A stretch of 5,632 bases of DNA from Sedimenticola sp. (GTDB taxonomy: Bacteria; Pseudomonadota; Gammaproteobacteria; Chromatiales; Chromatiaceae), in the NCBI GenBank assembly GCA_027023915.1, contig JALVUB010000217.1:1-5632 (forward strand), given 5' to 3'. The position numbers and the translations under genes are program-made. The notes beneath the pieces were generated by a model. That model made no database searches, was not told where the DNA came from, and was given only the letters and a program-made list of their open reading frames with translations. Positions 1 to 5,627 of this stretch are shown one piece after another; within the stretch, counting starts at the first letter, position 1, and the number at the start of each line of letters is the position of its first letter.

Positions 1-391
1 GAGCAAAGGCATCACTGCCCCATTGAGGCGGATGGGTCGCGCCATGCAGGCGGAACTCCGTGAAGGCGCAGCCGTCCTCGGCCAGCCAAACAGGGAACTC
101 CAGCGAAAAATCGCCTTGCGCCGGCTTCGGTAAAGGAATCACAAGCACGGTGCCCGCAGTCTGCGGCCGCAGCCAGATTCGGTCGTGGAAGCGGGCGCAC
201 TCGTAGCCGCCCCTGGGCACGGAAACGCCCGGCGCGAACTCGCCCACGGGACACCTGGAGAGATGGGTCTGGAACAGGGGCTGCTCACCCGGCTCGAAAC
301 CCCGCCGCTCCGCGGCGCCCTCGATACCGGCGGCAAGGCCCAGGGAAATGTTCAAAAAGAGAAACAGCAACAGGGTTATGGTCCAACGCAT
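1..391 (-). CDS. Putative exported protein, 5' part only (runs off left edge)
   Basis: I read 130 codons without a stop from an ATG at 391-389 to the window edge, so the C-terminus is missing. An AGGAGG motif lies 7 nt upstream, which makes this start convincing. Residues 1-21 form a signal peptide: MRWT, then a hydrophobic stretch (about 5-19), then a probable signal peptidase I site near GLA/AG (20-22). There is no lipobox cysteine. The mature part has cysteines at 47, 65 and 108. It contains SRCPVGEF (45-52), then an IWL segment (72-74) and DFSLEF (94-99). That order recalls the N-terminal region of some OmpA-family outer-membrane proteins, where a 'DFS..PVGE' segment precedes a beta-rich domain, but this is a remembered resemblance, not an alignment. 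It lies 81 bp downstream of rsmI on the same strand and could be co-transcribed with it. Function is unknown. The coding call is fairly firm; the family is not. Confidence 0.72.
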   Translation of the reverse strand, partial: MRWTITLLLFLFLNISLGLAAGIEGAAERRGFEPGEQPLFQTHLSRCPVGEFAPGVSVPRGGYECARFHDRIWLRPQTAGTVLVIPLPKPAQGDFSLEFPVWLAEDGCAFTEFRLHGATHPPQWGSDAFA

Positions 392-398
392 CCTTAAT

Positions 399-404
399 CC
401 TCCT
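399..404 (-). promoter_or_regulatory. Strong Shine-Dalgarno site for the partial exported-protein gene
   Basis: The minus strand reads AGGAGG, a full anti-16S match, with a 7-nt spacer to the ATG at 391. It is the best ribosome binding site in the window and is the main support for the start of the leftmost gene. Confidence 0.8.
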
Positions 405-410
405 GCCATT

Positions 411-423
411 CCGAATCCTTCGG
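411..423. repeat. Small perfect inverted repeat in the gap between rsmI and the exported-protein gene
   Basis: CCGAA and TTCGG arms of 5 bp flank a 3-nt loop. In the minus-strand transcript the hairpin would lie 6 nt before the AGGAGG ribosome binding site. No T-run follows on either strand, so it does not look like an intrinsic terminator. The rest of the 392-472 gap shows no gene and no convincing promoter. The repeat is short enough to be chance. Confidence 0.35.
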
Positions 424-472
424 CCCCATATTTCACCGGGTTGCGCAAAAAATGCAAGGTCGTCCCCGGCTT

Positions 473-1333
473 CTACTTTTTCATCGCCAACGCCCTCTGG
501 TAGAGCTCGTTTTTCTTGCCGCCGGTGAGGCGGGCGGCGAGGGCGACGGCCTGCTTGAGCGGCAGCTCTTCGAGAAGAATGCGCAGCAGCTCGTCGCGCT
601 CCAGGGCGGCGGGCGACCCAGCCACTTTCGGCGCGGCGCCCACCACCACCACGAACTCGCCGCGTTGGCGGTCGGGATCATCGGCCACCAGCCGCGCCAG
701 CTCCTCCAGGCTGCCGTGAAGGAACTCCTCGTGCCGCTTGGTCAGCTCGCGGGCGACGCAGGCCGGACGGTCGCCGCCCAGCACCTCGGCCATGTCGGCA
801 AGGGAGGCGGCGATGCGGTGAGAAGACTCGTAGAAGACCAGCGTGACCCGCTGTGACCTGAGCTCACCCAGCCGCTCGCGCCGCGCCGCCGGCTGCCGTG
901 GCGGGAAGCCGTGAAAGCAGAAGTGATCCGCCGGCAGGCCGCAGGCGCTCAGGGCCGCCACCAGGGCGCTGGGGCCGGGAACAGGGGACACGCGCAGGCC
1001 ACGGCGGCGGCACTCGCGCACCAGGGGAAAGCCGGGATCGCTGACCAGAGGGGTGCCGGCGTCGGAGATCAAAGCAACCGAACGGCCCGCTTCCAGGTGG
1101 CCGACCACCTTCTCCAGCGCTTTCGATTCGTTGTGCTCGTGCAGGGAAAGCAAGGGCCTGCCGATACCAAAGTGGCGCAACAGCCGTCCGCTGTGGCGGG
1201 TGTCCTCGGCGGCGATCCAGTCCACCGCCCGCAGCACCTCCACGGCGCGGGGCGAAAGATCGCCCAAATTGCCGATGGGCGTGGCCACCACGTAGAGAAC
1301 ACCGGCCCTGTTTGACACTGGCTGCTGGCTCAT
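473..1333 (-). CDS. rsmI: 16S rRNA (cytidine-1402-2'-O)-methyltransferase RsmI
   Basis: This 286-residue protein matches RsmI (formerly YraL) in length and motifs throughout. RsmI uses S-adenosylmethionine to methylate the 2'-hydroxyl of C1402 in the decoding centre of 16S rRNA; RsmH modifies the base of the same nucleotide. Visible signatures are VVATPIGNLGDLSPRA (15-30), AAEDTRHSGRLL (41-52), SDAGTPLVSDPG (90-101), PVPGPSA (117-123), FYESSHRI in the middle and ARELTKRHEE further on. Together they form the tetrapyrrole-methylase-type fold. The last 40 or so residues, ending in LTGGKKNELYQRALAMKK, are the small C-terminal helical domain typical of RsmI. It starts at ATG 1333-1331; upstream AAGGGGCGAG gives only a moderate ribosome binding site. 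The gene diverges from lpoA across 48 bp, as in E. coli. It appears intact, with a TAG stop at 475-473. Confidence 0.97.
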   Translation of the reverse strand: MSQQPVSNRAGVLYVVATPIGNLGDLSPRAVEVLRAVDWIAAEDTRHSGRLLRHFGIGRPLLSLHEHNESKALEKVVGHLEAGRSVALISDAGTPLVSDPGFPLVRECRRRGLRVSPVPGPSALVAALSACGLPADHFCFHGFPPRQPAARRERLGELRSQRVTLVFYESSHRIAASLADMAEVLGGDRPACVARELTKRHEEFLHGSLEELARLVADDPDRQRGEFVVVVGAAPKVAGSPAALERDELLRILLEELPLKQAVALAARLTGGKKNELYQRALAMKK

Positions 1334-1341
1334 CGGATACT
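1312..1341 (+). promoter_or_regulatory. Predicted sigma-70-type promoter for the lpoA operon
   Basis: TTGACA at 1312-1317 is a perfect -35 match. After an 18-bp spacer, GATACT at 1336-1341 matches the -10 consensus at 4 of 6 positions, including the important second A and final T. Transcription would begin near 1348, leaving a leader of about 34 nt before lpoA. The -35 lies inside the first codons of rsmI, and the rsmI start codon (1331-1333) falls between the two hexamers, so the rightward promoter overlaps the beginning of the divergent gene. This is a sequence match only. I could not find an equally good promoter for rsmI in the opposite direction. Confidence 0.55.
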
Positions 1342-1377
1342 CGCCCCTTCTTCCAAACCTATCCCCTTAATTACACC

Positions 1378-1382
1378 AAGGA
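1378..1382 (+). promoter_or_regulatory. Unusually close ribosome binding motif at the lpoA start
   Basis: AAGGA at 1378-1382 runs directly into two consecutive ATG codons (1382 and 1385). Its spacing is 0 nt to the first and 2 nt to the second, both shorter than usual. No other purine-rich motif lies in the preceding 30 nt, and no other in-frame ATG start lies upstream. Either the leader initiates weakly or the second ATG is also used; the lipobox is intact either way. Confidence 0.4.
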
Positions 1383-3313
1383 TGATGTATCGCCTGCTTG
1401 CTGTATTGCTGGTGCTGTTGCTGGCGGGGTGCGCCAGCGCGCCACCTTCGCCGGTGGACGCCCAGGCCCGGCACGCCAACCGTTTTTTCCAGCAGGGCCG
1501 TTTTGAATCCGCGGCCGATCTCTATCTCGCTTTGGCCCAACACGCCAAGGGTGAGAAACGGAATCTCTACCGCCTGATGGCGGCGGACAGTCTGCTGCAG
1601 GCGGGTGAGGAAGACAAGGGCAAAGCGCTGCTGGAACGCCTCGACCCCAAGGTATTCAAAGGCCAGGCGCTTTTACGTTATCAGTTGCTCCGGGCAAGGC
1701 TGGCGCTGAAAAGAAAAGATGCGGCAGCGGCTATATCACTGCTGCAACCGGTGCTGAAGCAAGGCGAAGAGGATCTACCCCGTCGCGCGCTCGGGCTTCT
1801 GGCGCAAGCCCACGATCTGCAAGGAGACAGTCTGGCCAAGCTGCGCGATCTGCTGCAACTGGACCCACTGCTCAAGGGTCAGGACCAGCGGTTGCGGACG
1901 CAACTGGAGATTCTCTCTCTGATGACCCGCATTCCCGCCACCGATCTGGAAAAGAACCTGCCTGACGACGCCACCACGCTCGGCTGGAGGGAACTGGCCG
2001 GGCTGGCCGCCAGGTTCGCCCGCCAACCGGAACAGCTACAGCAGCCCTTTCAGGAGTGGAAAAAACGCCATCCCAGCCATCCCGCCCTGCCTGATCTTCT
2101 GGCCCACTGGTTCGAGCAACAGCGGCAGTTGGCACCGGAGCAGGTAGCGCGCCTGGCAGTGTTGCTGCCCCAAAGCGGCAGGTTCAAAAAAGCGGCCGCC
2201 GCGTTGAGATCCGGCCTGCTGGCAGCCTGGTATGACGATCCGGCGGATACCAGGCCGGTGCTGGAGTTCCACGACAGCAGCGACCCCGACCAGATCTGGC
2301 CACTCATCAACCAACTCGCCCGGCAGGGAACCCAGATGGTGTTGGGGCCCCTTATCAAAAACAACGTCCTTCAACTGGCGCGCGCCGGCAAACTTCCCCT
2401 CACCGTGCTGGCCTTGAACCATGTCTCCACTGACACGGCGCCCCCGGAATCGCTCTATCAATACGCCTTGTCACCCGAGGAAGAGGCCCGTCAGGCCGCC
2501 CTTTGGGCCGCCAGCATGGGCCTTGGCCGCCCTGGCATTCTCTATCCCGACAACGCTTCCGGAAAAAGGGTTGCGCGCGCCTTCCAGTCCGCATGGCTTA
2601 CTCTCGGGCGCGGCGATCTTCGTGCCCAGCCCTACCACTCCGACAAACGGGATTACTCCCCCGTGGTCGCCCGCCTGCTGGGGGTTGCCAGCCTCGAGGC
2701 TGCGCACGAAAGGCTGGAAAAGAAGGAGGGGAAAAGACTGCCTTTCAATCCAAAGCTGCCAGTGGATTTTGTTTACATCATCGGTCGTAAAAGCGATGTG
2801 TTGCAGCTCCGCCCGATGGTTCAGTTCCATCATGGCACCCACTTGCCGGTACTGGCCCAATCCCGCGCCTGGGGAGGCGGCCTTACTCACCAGGAGGCCC
2901 TCGATCTGCGCGGCGTGATGGTGCCGGAGATCCCCTGGCTGGTGGAAAGCGACGACCAGAGCAACCTGCCGCTCTCGTCCCAGCAGGCCAAAGAGCTTTT
3001 CCCGCGTCAGTTTCACCATTATGCCCGCCTCATTGCCATGGGGATGGACGCCTACCGCCTGACTCATGAGCTGAACCGTCTGGCCACTTCCCGCAGTGAA
3101 GAGATGATCGGCGCCACCGGCCGGCTCTCTCTTGACGAGCGCGGGGTGATCCACCGCAGACTGACCTGGGTCTCGCTGGGCGAACCGGTGGCGGTTTTGG
3201 GGCCTACTCCGCAGCCGGATGAGATCGACCCCGACAACTGGCTGCCAGCCGGCGGTTCGGACACCAACACGACAGATGAAGCGGCTCCGCCCCCGTCATC
3301 TTCGGCAAGGTGA
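1382..3313 (+). CDS. lpoA: LpoA, outer-membrane lipoprotein activator of penicillin-binding protein 1A
   Basis: LpoA (formerly YraM) is anchored in the outer membrane and reaches through the peptidoglycan to stimulate the bifunctional synthase PBP1A. The 643 residues compare with 678 in E. coli. Residues 1-16 are a lipoprotein signal peptide ending in LLLAG, with Cys17 the lipidated residue. Ala18 and Ser19 follow, so there is no Asp inner-membrane retention signal and outer-membrane sorting is expected. Residues about 28-245 are helical and TPR-like (ANRFFQQGRFESAADLYLAL). From about 255, VARLAVLLPQSGRF opens the periplasmic-binding-protein-like domain, which continues through GPLIKNNVLQLA and SDVLQLRPMVQFHHGTHLPV to about 610. 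The tail, DTNTTDEAAPPPSSSAR, is low-complexity and its DNA also encodes the start of yraN. It is the first gene of the rightward operon. Codon use seems slightly less GC-rich than in the genes downstream. Confidence 0.95.
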   Translation: MMYRLLAVLLVLLLAGCASAPPSPVDAQARHANRFFQQGRFESAADLYLALAQHAKGEKRNLYRLMAADSLLQAGEEDKGKALLERLDPKVFKGQALLRYQLLRARLALKRKDAAAAISLLQPVLKQGEEDLPRRALGLLAQAHDLQGDSLAKLRDLLQLDPLLKGQDQRLRTQLEILSLMTRIPATDLEKNLPDDATTLGWRELAGLAARFARQPEQLQQPFQEWKKRHPSHPALPDLLAHWFEQQRQLAPEQVARLAVLLPQSGRFKKAAAALRSGLLAAWYDDPADTRPVLEFHDSSDPDQIWPLINQLARQGTQMVLGPLIKNNVLQLARAGKLPLTVLALNHVSTDTAPPESLYQYALSPEEEARQAALWAASMGLGRPGILYPDNASGKRVARAFQSAWLTLGRGDLRAQPYHSDKRDYSPVVARLLGVASLEAAHERLEKKEGKRLPFNPKLPVDFVYIIGRKSDVLQLRPMVQFHHGTHLPVLAQSRAWGGGLTHQEALDLRGVMVPEIPWLVESDDQSNLPLSSQQAKELFPRQFHHYARLIAMGMDAYRLTHELNRLATSRSEEMIGATGRLSLDERGVIHRRLTWVSLGEPVAVLGPTPQPDEIDPDNWLPAGGSDTNTTDEAAPPPSSSAR

Positions 3314-3629
3314 CGACGCCGAAGCCCGGGCCCGCGCCTGGCTGGAGAAGCGGGGGCTTCGATTCGTGCTCCAAAACTACCGCTGCAAGGCTGGCGAAAT
3401 CGATCTGTTGATGCGTGACGCCGAAACCCTGGTATTCGTGGAAGTACGCTACCGCGGCAACAAGAACTTCGGCTCCGCCGCCGAATCGGTGACCGCCGCC
3501 AAGCAGCGCCGGCTGCGTCTTACCGCCGAGCACTATCTGCAACGGTTGGAGCGGACGCCGCCCTGCCGCTTCGATATAATCGGCATCGACGCCAAAGGCG
3601 ACATCCAATGGATTCAAAACGCATTTTGA
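3276..3629 (+). CDS. yraN: YraN family protein (UPF0102), nuclease-like fold, role unclear
   Basis: The 117-residue reading matches the YraN/UPF0102 family (131 residues in E. coli). Family signatures are QGDDAEARARAWLEKRGL (11-28), QNYRCKAGEIDLLMRD (33-48), LVFVEVRYR (52-60), FGSAAESVTAAKQRRL, CRFDIIGI and the end motif WIQNAF. The GEID (40-43) and EVR (56-58) residues sit where restriction-endonuclease-like proteins keep their D...ExK active site. Arg in place of Lys also occurs in E. coli YraN, as I recall it. A clear biochemical role has not been established as far as I know. The start is uncertain: ATG 3276 gives the natural N-terminus and a 38-bp overlap with lpoA, while ATG 3219 would add 19 unlike-family residues. 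Neither has a good ribosome binding site, so translation is probably coupled to lpoA. Confidence 0.92.
   Translation: MKRLRPRHLRQGDDAEARARAWLEKRGLRFVLQNYRCKAGEIDLLMRDAETLVFVEVRYRGNKNFGSAAESVTAAKQRRLRLTAEHYLQRLERTPPCRFDIIGIDAKGDIQWIQNAF
3575..3580 (+). promoter_or_regulatory. Possible internal -10 element upstream of the phosphoheptose isomerase gene
   Basis: A perfect TATAAT lies inside the yraN coding region (Asp-Ile-Ile codons), 71 bp before the next gene. No -35 is visible at 16-18 bp; TTGGAG at 3546-3551 is too far (23-bp spacer). There is no TGn extended -10. A perfect -10 is uncommon in DNA this GC-rich, but without a -35 it may be chance. Confidence 0.22.
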
Positions 3630-3655
3630 CCTGCTGCCGGACAGACCTGCCTTGA
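3608..3655 (+). other. Possible 15-codon leader ORF ending on the start codon of the next gene
   Basis: This reads ATG through MDSKRILTCCRTDLP to a TGA at 3653-3655. The TGA overlaps the TTG start of the downstream gene in the arrangement TTGA. AAAGG at 3594-3598 provides a plausible ribosome binding site with a 9-nt spacer. The first half overlaps the end of yraN in another frame. It could couple translation into gmhA, whose own ribosome binding site is poor. The peptide matches nothing I recognise, and an ORF this short can easily be chance. Confidence 0.25.
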
Positions 3656-4245
3656 ACCTAGAAGCCCGCGTTCAGCGCCTCTTCCAGGAGAGCCTGGAAA
3701 CCAGACGCCGTTGTCAAACCCTGTTGGCCGGGCCACTGGCCCGCGCCGCCAATCTTGTGGTGGAGAGCCTGTTGGCCGGCGGCAAGGTGATGAGCTGCGG
3801 CAACGGCGGTTCCGCCGCCGACGCCCAGCATTTCTCCTCCGAGATGCTCAACCGCTTCGAGCGCGAGCGGCCCGGCCTGCCCGCCTTCGCCCTCACCACC
3901 GACAGTTCCACGCTCACCTCCATCGCCAACGACTACGCCTATGAAGAGGTGTTCTCCAAGCAGGTTGCGGCCCTGGGCCACCCCGGCGATCTGCTGTTGG
4001 CCATCAGCACCAGTGGCAACTCCCCCAACGTGGTTCGGGCCGTGGAAGCCGCCAAGGAGCAACAGATGGAAGTGATCGCCCTCACCGGGCGAGACGGCGG
4101 CCGCATCGCCACCCTGCTGGGCGATGACGATGTGGAGCTGCGCGCCGACAGCGACTCCACCGCCCGCATTCAGGAGGTCCACCTGCTCTGCATCCACTGC
4201 CTTTGCGACCTGGTGGACAGCCTGCTGCTGGGGACGGAAGGCTGA
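3652..4245 (+). CDS. gmhA: SIS-domain phosphoheptose isomerase (GmhA type) at the diaA position
   Basis: This 197-residue SIS-domain protein probably converts sedoheptulose 7-phosphate to D-glycero-D-manno-heptose 7-phosphate, the first step towards lipopolysaccharide core heptose. Signatures are CGNGGSAADAQHFSSE (49-64), LTTDSSTLTSIANDY (81-95), ISTSGNS (118-124), LTGRDGG (144-150) and ARIQEVHLLCIHCLCDL (171-187). By remembered alignment, Glu64 and His182 correspond to catalytic Glu65 and His180 of E. coli GmhA, which E. coli DiaA lacks. The Leu190-Phe191 pair that DiaA uses to bind DnaA reads Leu-Leu here. The gene nevertheless occupies the diaA (yraO) locus, as does the Pseudomonas gmhA. 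A second role in DnaA regulation cannot be excluded. The start is TTG at 3652: it gives the family N-terminus, and no in-frame ATG precedes it nearby. The ribosome binding site is weak, with only a GGA about 10 nt upstream. The gap to yraN is 22 bp. Confidence 0.9.
   Translation: MNLEARVQRLFQESLETRRRCQTLLAGPLARAANLVVESLLAGGKVMSCGNGGSAADAQHFSSEMLNRFERERPGLPAFALTTDSSTLTSIANDYAYEEVFSKQVAALGHPGDLLLAISTSGNSPNVVRAVEAAKEQQMEVIALTGRDGGRIATLLGDDDVELRADSDSTARIQEVHLLCIHCLCDLVDSLLLGTEG
4236..4241 (+). promoter_or_regulatory. Ribosome binding site that decides the TTG start of the FAD oxidase
   Basis: GGAAGG lies in the last codons of the isomerase gene, 5 nt before TTG 4247. It supports this codon over the ATG at 4124, which would overlap the upstream gene by about 120 bp and add 41 residues unlike the family. 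Confidence 0.6.
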
Positions 4246-4246
4246 A

Positions 4247-5620
4247 TTGAGCGGGCGCCTGAAAGCCCCCCTGCGCCGCATCTTCGCCGCCGAAGACCTC
4301 CTTCTCGATCCAGCGGCTCTCACCACCTACGGCTACGACAACAGCCAACAGCGCCATGCGCCGCAAGCGGTGGTCTTTCCGCGCGCCACTGAACAGCTGG
4401 CCGAGCTGGCCCGCTTTTGCAGCGAGGAAAGCATTGCGTTGACCTGTCGCGGTCGCGGCACCGGCACCGCCGGCGCCGCCGTTCCCGTGGCCGGCGGCAT
4501 CGTCGTCTCCTTCGAGCGCATGAACCGGCTGCTGGAGCTGGACCCGGCCAACCGGCTGGCACGGGTGGAGCCGGGGCTCGCCAATCAGGCGTTGCAGCAG
4601 GCGGCGGGACAAGCGGGCTTTTTCTGGCCGCCCGACCCCACCAGCAGCGCGGTCTGCACCATTGGCGGCAACCTGGCCTGCAATGCCGCCGGACCACGGG
4701 CGGTGAAGTACGGCACCTGCCGCGAGAACACACTGGGGCTGGTAGCGGTCACCGGCGATGGCCGCGTGCTCCACACCGGGGTGCGCACCACCAAGGGAGT
4801 GGTGGGTTACGACCTCACCCGCCTCATCATCGGCTCCGAGGGCACCCTGGCCATCATCACCGAGGCCACGTTGAAGCTCACGCCGCTGCCGGGCGCGCGC
4901 GCCACCTTGCAAGCGCTCTACCGAGACATTCACGCCGCCGCCCGCGCCGTCTCCGCCATCATGGCGCAGCCCGTCACCCCCTCCGCCCTGGAGTTCATGG
5001 ACGGCGGTTCACTGCGCATGGTGCGGGACTTCTCCGATCCCGGCGTGCCTGCGGAGGCTGGCGCCCTGCTGATGATCGAATTGGAAGAGAACCCGGATGC
5101 CCTCCCGGCCGCCATCGATGCGGTAGCCGCCACCGCCCGGGTGGAAGGCTGCATTGCGGTGGAGGTGGCGCAAAACCGGGAGCAGGTGGCCCGGCTCTGG
5201 CGCACCCGCAAGGCTCTCTCCCCCGCATTGCGCAAGGTGGCGCCGAAAAAGATCAATGAAGACGTGGTGGTGCCGGTGTCACGCATCCCCGATCTTATCG
5301 GCGGGCTGGATGAGCTGGGCCGGGAGCACGACATCACCATCGTCAACTTCGGCCACGCCGGCAACGGCAACATCCACGTAAACCTGCTTATCGACCCCGA
5401 CGACCCACGGCAACACCGGGCCGCCGAACAGTGCCTGGATCAACTGTTCGACCTGGTCCTTGCTCTCGGCGGCACACTTTCCGGCGAACACGGCATCGGC
5501 CTGGTGAAACGGCCTTTCGTGTCCCGGGAGATCGACGAACCCACGTTGGAACTGATGCGGGCGATCAAGCGCCAGTTCGATCCCAATGCTATTCTCAATC
5601 CAGGCAAGGCCATCCCCTGA
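4247..5620 (+). CDS. FAD-linked 2-hydroxyacid oxidase/dehydrogenase, GlcD family
   Basis: This 457-residue flavoprotein belongs to the vanillyl-alcohol-oxidase-type family that includes glycolate oxidase subunit GlcD, D-lactate dehydrogenase and D-2-hydroxyglutarate dehydrogenase. These enzymes oxidise a D-2-hydroxyacid to the 2-ketoacid and pass electrons to the respiratory chain or a partner. The FAD-binding half shows AVVFPRATEQLAEL (about 38-51), RGRGTGTAGA (68-77), PPDPTSS (128-134), TIGGNLACNAAGPRAVKYG and GYDLTRLIIGSEGTLAII (to about 203). The C-terminal half has NEDVVVPVSRIPDLI, GHAGNGNIHVN (His370 and His377) and SGEHGIG (Glu414, His415), the usual metal and substrate-binding motifs. 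It ends NPGKAIP, typical of the family. No signal peptide or membrane segment is seen. The start is TTG, one base after the upstream stop. No GlcE or GlcF partner lies in the window, so the substrate is unassigned. Confidence 0.92.
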   Translation: MSGRLKAPLRRIFAAEDLLLDPAALTTYGYDNSQQRHAPQAVVFPRATEQLAELARFCSEESIALTCRGRGTGTAGAAVPVAGGIVVSFERMNRLLELDPANRLARVEPGLANQALQQAAGQAGFFWPPDPTSSAVCTIGGNLACNAAGPRAVKYGTCRENTLGLVAVTGDGRVLHTGVRTTKGVVGYDLTRLIIGSEGTLAIITEATLKLTPLPGARATLQALYRDIHAAARAVSAIMAQPVTPSALEFMDGGSLRMVRDFSDPGVPAEAGALLMIELEENPDALPAAIDAVAATARVEGCIAVEVAQNREQVARLWRTRKALSPALRKVAPKKINEDVVVPVSRIPDLIGGLDELGREHDITIVNFGHAGNGNIHVNLLIDPDDPRQHRAAEQCLDQLFDLVLALGGTLSGEHGIGLVKRPFVSREIDEPTLELMRAIKRQFDPNAILNPGKAIP

Positions 5621-5621
5621 C

Positions 5622-5627
5622 AAGGAG
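5622..5627 (+). promoter_or_regulatory. Ribosome binding site for a gene beyond the right edge
   Basis: AAGGAG follows the oxidase stop codon by one base and leaves five bases before the window ends. A start codon just past the edge would have ideal spacing, so the operon probably continues with a gene about 12-16 bp downstream. Its identity cannot be told from here. Confidence 0.55.

Noticed and set aside
12..254. 80-codon minus-strand frame near the left edge
   Set aside because: It overlaps, in a different frame, the exported-protein gene, which has a signal peptide and a strong ribosome site; this frame has neither.
392..472. Intrinsic terminator after rsmI
   Set aside because: There is a short T-run near 448-453 on the minus strand, but only a 4-bp possible stem around it, and the clear hairpin at 411-423 has no T-run.
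2471..3154. 227-codon open frame opposite the second half of lpoA
   Set aside because: No recognisable motifs, and lpoA on the other strand is certain.
4124..4246. Upstream ATG extension of the FAD oxidase
   Set aside because: The extra 41 residues are the isomerase gene read in another frame and do not resemble the family N-terminus. TTG 4247 has a good ribosome site.
3658..4326. 222-codon open frame opposite the isomerase gene
   Set aside because: It is the antisense reading of a gene with clear SIS motifs; no ribosome site or recognisable domain supports it.
4082..4933. 283-codon open frame on the minus strand across the isomerase/oxidase junction
   Set aside because: It lies opposite two well-recognised genes, its product is rich in Gly, Ala, Arg and Gln with no known motif, and it comes from the absence of stops in GC-rich DNA.
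4417..5259. 280-codon open frame on the plus strand inside the oxidase, another frame
   Set aside because: The product is an Arg/His/Gly-rich low-complexity string, typical of an out-of-frame reading of a GC-rich gene.
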